From Tridacna crocea (taxonomy: Eukaryota; Mollusca; Bivalvia; Cardiida; Cardiidae), in assembly GCA_943736015.1 (NCBI GenBank), contig OX031059.1, forward strand, positions 47,193,159 through 47,257,158: a stretch of 64,000 bases of DNA, read 5' to 3'. Position numbers and translations under genes: made by a program. This document shows, in pieces, positions 33,901 through 43,090 of the stretch. The notes under the pieces are model-generated. The model was not told where the DNA came from and did no database searches. It saw nothing but the letters and a program-made list of their open reading frames with translations. How positions within the stretch are numbered: position 1 is the first letter of the stretch; each line of letters begins with the position of its first letter.

Positions 33901-36164
33901 TCAATGTTTGGTACCTGCTTCTTTGTCATCTGCTAATGAAGTGATAACAGGAATCCACGTATTAATTCTGGTATCAATAATGATGATATAATTTACCATG
34001 AAATGATAAAAATGTGGTTATCATCTAAAATTACCCAATGTCATTAACGAATTCATATTTTCTGTTTGGATTCGTCGATAAAAATACTTAAGAATTTTAC
34101 ACGTGAATTAAGCCTGAAATGGAAAAAACCAGAGATACTCTACAGATGTCCTGGTTGATACTTTAGACACTTTCGGTAAAAATACTTCTTGGAGTGCGAA
34201 ATGCCAGGGTTGTAACCAGTTGTTCAGAATCATTACCCACTCCGAATCTCTAGTGCTACATGTATCTCATCCGCAGGTTGCTAAGCATAACATAGTGTTC
34301 TTTAGGGGATATTGTAAATTAAGATCAAACTGCACAGAACGCACTGTCTGATCTTGATGCAAACTGTCCTGTACAGTGAGGTTTTCCATCGAACAGAATC
34401 TTACGCCAATTGTAATAAAAATGGCTACGCCCGTGAATGATGACAACAGCTTTGACACACCGATGGATCTAAGTTTGTACGATTAAACAACAAGTTATCG
34501 TCCTTTAAAAGACATTTAAGCGTTTCAGAAAATCCCACTTGTTCACATTTCCTACTACTAAGTCTAATTGGCCGTATGCTGTTTGAACAGCACACAAAAC
34601 AATCATTACTGGTCGTTCTTTCACCGGGGTTTGTGTCACCATTTTGAGTTACAGTCATGTGACCAAAATATCACGCAATGACGGACTACTTTCTGAGCCA
34701 ACTACAGAGGTGAATGGGAATGATCCTTAGTGCAAGAGCCTTGTGAATAACCCACTCATTGAGTGACGTCACTAGATATAGAATGACGTCAGTTTACATG
34801 GATTGTCTCAGATTTTACCACGCTTTCCTCGCACTGTGTTTATAAAGCCGAATTCGCGTGTCATGTTAGAATTATTTTTAACGGTGAAAGATCCAAATAT
34901 ACCGAAATGAAAAAAAAATGCGTTTAACCCTTTCTGGGGTTACTTTAATCGAAATCCAGTACGATTTTTTTTTTTTCGATTATTCCCCGTGGTGTATCCC
35001 TCCGCATAGCAACACGTTACAGTATTACGTCAAGCGCGAGAAATGTAAGGCAAATGACGCCATATTTCCACCTTGAACATTGTGGTCACGCGCATTTTAC
35101 CTAGTAACTGGAATATAGAAATCGGTATTTTCACTGGTCGTAGCCATGAAATATCGAAAAATATTTCACCGATATTTCTCTATAACTTACCGGAAAGCAT
35201 AAAATTTTTTCTACATTACACGCTTGTGTATTGTGCGCTATGGACGCTACGCTTTTGATTGAGCCGCAACGTTATTAAAAATTAAGTGCAGATTTCTAAT
35301 TTTCCTTGTTTGACACTTTATCTTAAACAGATGAAGGAAAGTAGATATCTATTAAAAATAAAACGGGATAGATTCAATTCTGAAAAGTTAAATTACAAAA
35401 GTTTGCTTTAGCTGTACACACCATATCAATATATAGATCTATTACTCTATTTCAAATGCAACAAAGCATCTATCTGTAAACGTTTCCGGTATTTTCTAAA
35501 ATGTTTCTAGTCACAGAATGCCATCCGATATAAGCAGTCACGAATATAAAGCTGATAATATTGAAACAATGAAAGAGAGTGTTGGATTTTTGTATGAATT
35601 TATATATCCAACATATGTCATGATTTCTCAATAAAGAGAAACAGCAATGGCTCAGTCAATCCTAAACGTAGATTACAAGTTTTCAAAAATGTTCCGGGAT
35701 CAACCTGGCTACGTCACATCTCATCCAAGGTTACCTAATACCCTTGCAAATCTGGTTGAGGTGAAAGTAGCCTACACAATGTCTAACTGTTCCAGTATCT
35801 TTGTGGACTCGGAAGAAAAAAAAAAGAAAAAAGACTCAGTTTCATTGGACAAGGTCTGGGCAGACACCACATTCCAGCCAACTGACCACTAGACCAAATC
35901 ACCTTTGTATTACCTTATGATAATATTTTTCTAAAGTTAAAATCTGTTCATTTCAGGAAAATAAGAAGTTCCTACCATTTTAGCAGCAAGAATTTCATTA
36001 AAACATCTAACTACTGGATTTTAGATGTTTACAAAGTCGTCAACAAATACCGGATGCCAAAGTATATTGCACACAGCCTTGTGGGGTGTGGGTTGAAATA
36101 TTCTATGTATGCGCTCAATGTACCCTTCTGGCAAACGCTGGCGTACATACTGAGATTAAAGTAA
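30711..36164 (+). CDS. Unrecognised secreted protein, three coding exons
   Basis: Exons 30711-30934, 33243-33701 and 35957-36164 total 891 nt (296 codons plus TAA). All junctions are GT-AG with both split codons (Gly, Trp) restored in frame, which is strong evidence of a real gene. In-frame TAA at 30705-30707 supports the start. Residues 1-25 look like a signal peptide (hydrophobic GLIVFCVCVITW, ending near SVSG). Next come a His/Pro-rich stretch (NHNPHGPNSVHHPPLP), a block with ACTWQQFVGNMCDVFHIPPE, a polar linker rich in Asp/Asn/Lys, and a conserved-looking C-terminus (YWILDVYKVVNKYRMPKYIA, ILRLK). Two N-glycosylation sequons are present (NST, NTT) and seven Cys follow the signal. AATAAA is at 36323-36328. 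I do not recognise the family. Intron 2 holds diverged repeats. Confidence 0.82.
31172..32458 (-). repeat. Large 'ctcacctgagca' repeat, reverse copy
   Basis: Starts tttagctcacctgagcactt with hairpin gagcacttcgtgct, then cgtcggcgtccgtcg. Inside are three modules of about 150 bp carrying ttgtttacactctagcatct (31257, 31408, 31567). It ends ctcaggtgagcgatatagga, ccatcatggtcc. It is the reverse of the plan at 43149-44420. ORFs 31659-31949 and 32247-32522 are incidental. It lies in intron 1 of the secreted gene. Confidence 0.75.
32460..32870 (+). repeat. GGAC-tract repeat ending in a GTCCCC...GGGGAC hairpin
   Basis: Two modules of about 95-100 bp beginning ttgatctgtaagt, a GGAC-rich run at 32782-32815, and a terminal hairpin at 32840-32866 whose inner stem is CCGGCTTCGCCGG, followed by taaaattaaaaaa. 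Confidence 0.75.
32885..33170. repeat. MITE family A fragments
   Basis: tcatctgcaaatactttcaa to ctggtagagggttaaag (reverse right end), then aacattgcgcgaaag and caattgctttcacattggac to gtggtaaagggttt. Two overlapping degraded copies. They end about 70 bp from the exon 2 acceptor of the secreted gene. Confidence 0.5.
33243..33701 (+). CDS. Secreted protein, coding exon 2
   Basis: Begins with the split Gly, then FVRSHYMSDKDDKRSIGQQN, the Cys-containing block, the NST sequon and the polar linker, ending LKTWCQSFSW (Trp split). Acceptor ttttcag, donor GTGAGT. Confidence 0.85.
33710..34305. other. Intron 2 of the secreted gene, no element recognised
   Basis: Unstructured AT-rich intron sequence. 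No ORF with coding character and no repeat family that I can assign. Confidence 0.4.
34310..34400. repeat. Family C palindromic repeat, solo copy
   Basis: agatcaaactgcacagaacg paired with cactgtctgatcttgat, then aaactgtcctgtacagtgag. The uninterrupted form of the element split at 28.6 and 29.6 kb. Confidence 0.55.
34435..35600. other. Intron 2 continued; twin CRE palindromes, otherwise nothing recognised
   Basis: Contains two perfect TGACGTCA sites (34764-34771 and 34784-34791). The 63- and 77-residue minus ORFs overlap each other in different frames and lack domains. Composition is slightly richer in CG than the surroundings. Confidence 0.4.
35860..35915 (-). repeat. Possible SINE head (A-box-like)
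   Basis: On the minus strand ttggtctagtggtcagttgg resembles a tRNA A-box region. The B box is not clear, so this is tentative. It lies just before exon 3 of the secreted gene. Confidence 0.3.
35957..36164 (+). CDS. Secreted protein, coding exon 3 and stop
   Basis: Encodes KIRSSYHFSSKNFIKTSNYW, ILDVYKVVNKYRMPKYIAHS and LVGCGLKYSMYALNVPFWQT down to ILRLK and TAA (36162-36164). The acceptor is ttcatttcag. There is no ATG-led ORF in this frame, so ORF scans miss it. Confidence 0.82.
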
Positions 36165-36322
36165 CTGCCATTGTGTCTGTTTTTCTCTTTTCAAAGTTTC
36201 CGCAAGTTCTGTAACTCCCTTTCCTTGGTATTCACAGAGATAACATGCCTTTCACAGGTTACAATATATGTAGAGCACTACCTTTTAAGTAAAATGAAAC
36301 ACTCAACTCAAGTCTGTCCGAA

Positions 36323-36328
36323 AATAAA
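36323..36328 (+). terminator. Poly(A) signal of the secreted-protein gene
   Basis: AATAAA, 159 nt after the stop codon, four bases before the target duplication of the LINE insertion. Cleavage would therefore fall in or beside LINE sequence. Confidence 0.6.
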
Positions 36329-36344
36329 GCTATGAACCAACAAG

Positions 36345-37389
36345 TTCAATCCAGCAAAATCAGAATCCTTAGTTATATCTCGAAAACGCTTTAAGACTAA
36401 CCACCCTGGTCTGTTTATGTCGAATACCGAAATTCCACCTGTCACTAGTCATAAACATTTAGGCATATTTCTTTCTAGCGACGGGTCTTGGGACTCTCAT
36501 ATTAGTAATTCTATCAAAAAGGCATGGAAAAGAATTGGAGTCATGCGTCATCTAAAAACCCGCCTTGATCGACTTTCACTCCAAATCATGTACTTTTCTT
36601 TTATTCGACCTATTCTTGAATATGGTGATGTCATATGGGATAATGTTTCTCAAGGGTTGAAAGATCAACTGGATAAAGTACAAAATGAGGCTGCACGGAT
36701 CGTTACCGGCTGCACTAAATTAGTTTCTATCATTGATCTATACCAAGAGTCTGGTTGGGAAACATTAAGCCATCGACGGCGTAAGCACAAACTCATCCTT
36801 TTCTATAAAATGGTCAACGGACTTACCCCAAATTATCTTAATACTCTTGTTCCGTCTACGGTTGGCAATTCTTGCAGTTACAATCTTCGTAGGCCCAACA
36901 ATTTGAGAAACATTACTTGTAGAACGAGCTTGTACAGCGCTTCATTTTTGCCGTCTGTGATTAATGATTGGAATTCACTTGCAGATGATACTAAGAATGC
37001 AGAATCATTGTCAGCTTTTAAATATCGTTTAAACATGGATAAACCTTGTCCAAGGAAGCTTTATTTTTTTTGGCGAAAAGAAACTTCAAGTTATACATGC
37101 CAGATTACGCAACAGATGCAGCAGTCTCAATGAACATCTGTACTTAAAAAAACTAGTGGAATCCCCGCTCTGTAGATGTGGTGCGGTTGAATCGACTAAG
37201 CACTTCTTTTTAGAATGTCCATTTTATAATAGCCAAAGAATTAGTCTTAGTTTCAGTGTAAACGCTATAACAAACTTAACACTCCAAACCATTTTATATG
37301 GGGATGAAAATCTTAACTTGTTTGATAACCAAAGATTATTTGCCGCCGTGCACATCTATATCCGCGATAGTAAAAGATTTACCAAGTGA
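36345..37389 (+). pseudogene. LINE reverse transcriptase, C-terminal part, frameshifted
   Basis: Open from the first base of the insert: FNPAKSESLVISRK, then SHKHLGIFLSSDGSWDSHI, YFSFIRPILEYGDVIWDN, LDKVQNEAARIVTG, and WNSLADDTKNAESLSAFKYR. Near 37066-37075 a T run shifts the frame; the +1 frame continues KLQVIHARLRNRCSSLNEHL and CRCGAVESTKHFFLECPFYN, the Cys/His tail usual in jockey/CR1-like LINEs, ending TGA at 37387-37389. The polymerase core is missing upstream. Not functional. Confidence 0.9.
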
Positions 37390-37884
37390 TATGTAATTCT
37401 TATGTTTCCTATGTAACAGTTGATTTTATACCCGATCTGTTGTATAAATTCAAATCATTTCATTACCTTTTCTTTTAAAATTAAATATTGGTTTGGACCT
37501 CTTGAGTACGATTTGCTAACATCCTTATACGATTTTGGTTCCCTTAGTTTAAAGCAATCACTAGTTCTGTCATTTGTTTGGTCAAGCTGGAGGTTCCTAC
37601 AGCTAGTAAATAGGTGTCTTCAATTAAAATCTTCACCAATACCACTCCACACCCTTTGGATATTCACTATGTTTTACAACTTTTTCTTTCAATTACGTTC
37701 TTTGTCAGTGATTAGTAAGGATATGCTGATATAATAACCTTAAGCCGGATCTAGGAGAAGAACTTTATAAGCTTAGCTTCCGTTCTTATCCTTTTCCTCA
37801 GTATATTTATCATATATTTGTATTTCTTTTTATTTTGTAAAATTTGTATCTAATACTGATGAATAAAATATGTTTAAACTAAAC
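36345..37884 (+). mobile_element. 5'-truncated LINE with 12-bp target duplication
   Basis: tgaaccaacaag occurs at 36333-36344 and again at 37885-37896, exactly flanking a 1540-bp insert. The insert starts mid-ORF and ends gaataaaatatg then two TAAAC units. A truncated 5' end, short 3' repeats and a target duplication are the signature of target-primed reverse transcription. Confidence 0.92.
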
Positions 37885-37984
37885 TGAACCAACAAGGACA
37901 AAGATTACAAGATATTTGTCTGTCGATATAGGAAGCTTTTTCGCAATCTAAATGCGTCACTAGGGTTAGATATAATTTATGCCA

Positions 37985-38075
37985 TGCTACAGGCACAATG
38001 AGCAAGTGTGAGACAGTGGTGTACAGGAAGAGCAAGATCTCTCACATTGGAGCTTTCAGGTTCGAGTCTCGTGAT
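37985..38075 (+). repeat. Possible tRNA-like SINE head
   Basis: caggttcgagtctcgtgatg at about 38056 matches a pol III B box; upstream acagtggtgtacaggaagag is a poor A box. Probably a SINE remnant. Confidence 0.35.
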
Positions 38076-38249
38076 GATCAGGGTCAATCTTCCGAACCAT
38101 CTACATCGGAGCGCAAATACTGTTTTGTTTTGTTTTTGTGGAAAAAGATGCCCGACCCAAAAAAGCCAAGTTTACATTTTATCAGGATAACGTCAGTGAC
38201 TATGGAACAGGTATATTCAACAACCATTTACATGTATTCCATTTGACTC

Positions 38250-38930
38250 AGAAATCTAACATACGGTTTTGGGGAACGATTTCTGAAGGTTCTGAGAAAT
38301 AATATTCTAAAATTATTCAAAGGAAAAATTATTTAGAGAATGAGAGCAGTTGTCCTTCTTGTACACGAACAATAGTTCTTTTCTGATGTTTTTGTTTTTT
38401 TTAAAAAGCTATCCATTGCAAGGACGTGGTGACAGCATTTTCACCATCTGGAAATAGGTAAGGACAATCAAAATGGTAATGAAAACAAAATAACACATTT
38501 TCTCTAAAACATGGCATCATTATACTATAACGTGAAATTAAGACATTCTAAACAATATTATCACAGTCACTGAAGTGTAGGCAAACAATGATAAAACTTA
38601 ATTCAAGGTATACGAAAATACAAAAAAAAAAAATCAAACGAATTAATGAAATCATACTGAGGTGAGACTAATTTACCAATTTCCTGACAGTAAATTTATC
38701 ACTTTCATTGGGGAAAAAAAGATGCTGTTTTGTAGGAAATCTCAGAAGTTATCTTCCAATTATCCAGTTGTTTCATAAATATCATCCAGTAGTTTCATAA
38801 ATAACAATGATCATATTGCAGTCAATTTATACTCGGAATAATGTGATTTCACTCATTTTTTTGGCTGCCCAATAATAATATCAATCTTACAACATGTAGT
38901 TGATACTAGGTCATACATCAAAGTCCTAAA
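38250..38930. other. Intergenic, nothing recognised
   Basis: AT-rich with homopolymer runs. A 20-bp near-duplicate atccag(t)tgtttcataaat occurs twice near 38763-38803. Confidence 0.4.
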
Positions 38931-39229
38931 ACTCTTTATCAGGAGACAACATTTTAGACTTGTTCCATTTCAAAGCCTTTGCAAACAATGTTGCAATTTG
39001 TGTCTGCAAGGGTGAAAAACATTTAGGAAAACTGAAAACCAATCTTAATTCACCCTGACCATCCCTGTTCTACCCAAACCATGTGTTGTAAGCATGTTTC
39101 AAGAGATGATGAGTTAAAGGATGTGTTTGCTAAACTAATAGTGCGCGGAATATTTTTTCTCCAAAGTAACATTCATCTACTCCATATCACCCATTACATT
39201 TTAACTATGCTACATTTTCTTTCTTGGAT

Positions 39230-39612
39230 ACTGTTAACTCTTTACCAGACAACAGTATATAACATTTTACCACAAAATCCCGAGTTTTAATGACCAGGAA
39301 GAAAACCAGTACCGGGTATTTCCTACTTTTCCCATGATATATTATAGACAGAGATCCTCATCTGAGCTACAGGCTGTACATCTAACTCAAATACCAGATG
39401 GCAATATTTTAGGCTTGTCCAAATTGAAAGCATTTGCAAACAACAAAATAAAACATGACTGAAATTTTGAAATTTATTTCATGAAGGGTAGAAAAAAATG
39501 TGGGAAAAGGAGAAAATGCTGGTTACTAGCATTTTCTCCATTTCCCACAATGTTTCCTAAAGGCTTCTTTCTCAAGGTCGTCAAAAGTAGCGATTGTGTG
39601 GTAATGAGTTAA
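39230..39612 (+). repeat. MITE family A: fragment plus one full copy
   Basis: 39235-39300 holds degraded left ends (ttaactctttaccagacaac, ttttaccacaaaatcccgag). The full copy is at about 39383-39612, from actcaaataccagatggcaa to tgtgtggtaatgagttaa, with a strong palindrome around gagaaaatgctggt. Confidence 0.75.
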
Positions 39613-40089
39613 ACTTTTTTTTTTTGCAGAAGACATCTCATCTATGGCTCAAATGGAAGGATTTGTTTTTGAAAGGGCAGAAAACATTATAAAAACTAAA
39701 TGTGTCATTGAAAAGTGACCAATGTCTCCCACAGTAATATGACTTTTTTCTGTGAGCTGAACATGAATATTTACTATAGACAGCTTTAACAAACACTACT
39801 AACTTTGCCGTGACCTTTGACCTTCTGACAAGGTCCTTGCCTGCAATACATTGTTTACATGTAGTTCAAGAAAAGTATTTCGTTACAGGGACCAAACAAT
39901 CACTACCCCCCAGAAAAACACTTTTGACCTTGCTAAGGTAATAGCTTAACCTCCACCAACTCTTGGAACTCTTGAACATGGAAACAGTTTTGAAAGTTTA
40001 AATCTTCAAGTGCCAAATAAACTTCTTCACTCGAGAGACAAGATCCATATAATTGAAATTCTATAATTTCTTCATTCTTTAGTGTTTAG

Positions 40090-40165
40090 TTCAGCAGACA
40101 CTGTAAGTCAAAGATCAGACGGCATGTTTTGTGCAGTGTGACCTTGATCTACTGTACCTGCAAAG
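40090..40165. repeat. Family C fragment
   Basis: aagatcagacggcatgtttt, gtgcagtgtgaccttgatct: one hairpin unit of family C. Confidence 0.45.
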
Positions 40166-40574
40166 GAAATTATAGTAGTAAAAGGCCCTTTTAGGGTTTA
40201 TACATACATGTATTTACAAAATGGCATTCAAGACAAAAATATCGTAATGATTGAAAATAGAATAATGATATAAATACTTTAACAACAGAGGACGGACATA
40301 TGCTAAAGCTTTTGACTATTTGAGGGATATAAAAATATATTAAACATTTATGACTATTCATACCATTTAAAAAATATTGATAAATAAATAAATAAATAAT
40401 GGTACTTTTTCTAATTCAATTAATTTGCTGTACCTGAGTTTACCTATGTTGTCACATGTTGATTGTTTGTATGGTGTTTAACAGTGTTTTCGACATTATT
40501 TCAGTTGTATCGCCATGGTCAGTGTACCTATCCATGCTTTACTTTCTTTTACTAGAATTCTACACAATATTCTA

Positions 40575-40757
40575 TTCGAGCCATTGGCTGCTTTCCCACA
40601 TAACCATCGCTGAAAGTGGTCAATGATGGGAGGGGAATGAATTTTGTTGCAATGACTATGATTAATCCTGGGAAAGAAATTTGCCCAGCTGGGACTTGAA
40701 CCAGTGACCCCATGTTCTCAAGCCCTGTATACTGCAGACTAAGCTATCAGGGCTTAG
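40575..40757 (-). mobile_element. tRNA-derived SINE
   Basis: On the minus strand from 40757: ccctgatagcttagtctgca (A box) and tcactggttcaagtcccagc (B box), 40 nt apart, then a non-tRNA body toward 40575. It is a SINE head rather than a tRNA gene, because the acceptor stem does not close. Confidence 0.65.
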
Positions 40758-41059
40758 CTTGCTTTCATATAGATATTATGTTCTTCGATGCTTCATTAAG
40801 AAATAAAAAATTAACCAGTGTCTGAGCAAAAAAAAAACAAACTAAAATTTCAGGGCCCTGGAGTTGACAACTTTAGAACAAGAGCATTGCATGCAGGTAC
40901 CAACACTCAGCTGCAGTCGATTCCCCTCCCCCCACCCCTCCCCCCAAAAAAGAGGCATAACTGTGCCATAAATATTTCATGTTTACCCGCCAAAAATGTT
41001 TGGGTTCCTTTCTTGACAGTTAACAACCAGTCCAAGATTGAATAAATATCTTCAGTAAT

Positions 41060-41175
41060 GATAAACATATTACAAAACATAAAAAAAATAGGCTTTACTG
41101 CGATTTCAACCTATGATCCCTGGCTTACTACCTATGTATCATTCCATCCCAGACACCTGTAAAGGCTTATTTTGG
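41060..41175 (-). repeat. Possible second SINE remnant
   Basis: Minus strand ataggttgaaatcgcagtaa resembles a B box, with gtctgggatggaatg upstream and an A-rich end (aaaaaaatagg on the plus strand). Weak. Confidence 0.35.
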
Positions 41176-41199
41176 ACAACTGCCATTTACTAGAACACA

Positions 41200-42378
41200 C
41201 CTTTTATATAAAAAATTTACATTCGCTGTTATTTCTGTATTACTTAGCTAAGGCACTAAAGTTCTAGACCATATTATTACATTTATTTATTTGGCACAAA
41301 GACACCACATGTCTTTCTGTCTTTTTTACCTATTCTCATAGGATAGGTAATTAGCTTTACGGTTTGCTGGTTCATGGCAGTTACGGTCTGATCAAGAAAA
41401 AGCAAAAATTTAACAGAGTATAGAATAAATCGCCAAATAATTTTCTAATTTCATCTTTTAGTTTTTGTCAGCGAAAATATGATGCTGTTTCATTTAAACA
41501 TTTGAAAGAAAATCAACCATGACTTTCACCACCGTCCCGCTGTCATTCTGAAAATGATGCATGTTTCTTCGAAGGTTTTCATAAAAACTCTATACAACTT
41601 GATGTATTTGGCACCAACTTGCATCACATGATCCGAAAATATTTCCATGTGACCTAGCAGATGATCCAAATACGTCATCATGCATTTTTTTGAAGTAAAA
41701 TTGCTTGTAATGAAGAATTTTAGAGGGTCGGGTAAATAGTGTATGCATGTAGGTGCATATATCGTTTTCACTTTCAGTATATTTTTCCTCCATTCTAATC
41801 TATTATTAAAATGAAGTTTGTTGAGGTACAGAAATGTCCAATGCAAGGTATTTACAATCAAAATAGAGTCCAGACAAGCCGCTAGAGGCTGCCAATTTCT
41901 GTTTTGATGGAAAAATACCATTTACCCCGAAGCAACATGTACCGTGAACCAACATGTTGTGGCTATATGACCTAGAAGTGTTAGGGATATCATCAGGGAA
42001 AGGCTATTGGTCTTTTCATATTACATTTTCACATTTTCTATTTCCCCAAATCAGAAAAGACATTTTCTTTTCTCTCAAATATCTCTCTTTCAATCAGTTT
42101 TGCTAGTTTTTGGAATGTCTGAGATTAAGTATTTTCCTTATCAGTTACATCTACAAGACAAAAAAATTCAAACTTGTCTGAATTAAAATATTTTGCAGCT
42201 AGCAAGTAAGAAATTTGCGCATCAACATACGTTTATAGGAAATAAATTATTGAAAGGGTAGAAAACATTGTCTAAAAGCCGGTAACCAGCACGTTGTCTA
42301 TTTCCCATAATATTTTCAGAATGCTTCAGAAAACCCTTTGGTATAGGGGCAATTTTTTGTTCAGACTGTTCAACAATT
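41200..42378 (-). other. Probable 3' untranslated / flanking region of the PLAT gene
   Basis: The minus-strand sequence following the PLAT gene stop. It includes a 131-codon ORF (41526-41921) with no domain and an overlapping 67-codon ORF in another frame, so neither is supported. A minus-strand AATAAA can be read near 41282-41291. MITE A scraps are at 42245-42330. Confidence 0.4.
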
Positions 42379-43090
42379 CTAAGATACATCAGTCTCCAAA
42401 TCCTGTTTTTCCACTCTGTATGTTACACTTCCCTCCCTGGATGTGGGTTTTGGCTGTTCCGGAATATTCCCATCTTGATCTTTCCCTTGTAAATTTTCTT
42501 CATTCTCATTTTGATCTTCTTCGTTTGTAGTAGTACTAGGTTCTTTAGATGGTTTTTTCACATGTTCCTTATCTATTTCTTTTTTAGTATCATCAGAAAC
42601 ATATTCAGTATTTTGTTCTGTATTCTGGTTACCAATTTCTTCTTTAGTATCATCAGGAACACTTTCAGTATCTGGTTCACCATTTCTTAGTTCTGGTGTT
42701 ATCTCATACTCTGCATTGTCCTTACTTTCTGGGTTTTGTGAATCTGTTCTTTCTGTTTTATCTATTTCATGATCATAATCGAGCTGTTCTTCTTTTCCAT
42801 TTATTTCACTGTCTTTGTCAATTTTAATATTTTCATAGTTATCATCTGTCTTTGGCTCATGCTCTACATTTGTTATTTCATTAGAACCTTCATGTTTAGG
42901 TTCTGTGTCATTCTGCCCATCATTTTGCGGTTCTATCTCTTGCTTATCCCTATCTATATTTTGGCTTGGCTCATACCTGAGCACTTCAGGTTCAATGTGT
43001 CTAATAGTAAAAGCTTCACCTTCCTTGTCCACTTCATCGAGTGAAATCAGCCTCTCTGTCATTCCATCATCTTTTTCATCATGTAGCCAT
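42379..43090 (-). CDS. PLAT gene last exon: linker end and acidic tail
   Basis: Completes CEKWLHDEKDDGMTERLISL, the linker after PLAT unit 4, then FTIRHIEPEVLRYEPSQNID and about 190 residues dominated by Glu, Asp, Asn, Lys and Thr, ending VEKQDLETDVS. Internal echoes VPDDTKEEI / VSDDTKKEI show local duplication. Likely disordered. The junction with the previous exon restores a Lys codon in frame, so the tail belongs to this gene. Confidence 0.85.

Noticed and set aside
40681..40757. tRNA gene on the minus strand
   Set aside because: A and B boxes are present but the cloverleaf stems do not close and non-tRNA sequence continues; a SINE head fits better. The same applies to 29740-29820 and 58640-58740.
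41526..41921. 131-codon minus-strand ORF downstream of the PLAT gene
   Set aside because: No recognisable domain, an overlapping ORF in another frame, no supporting splice signals; it falls in the probable 3' untranslated region.
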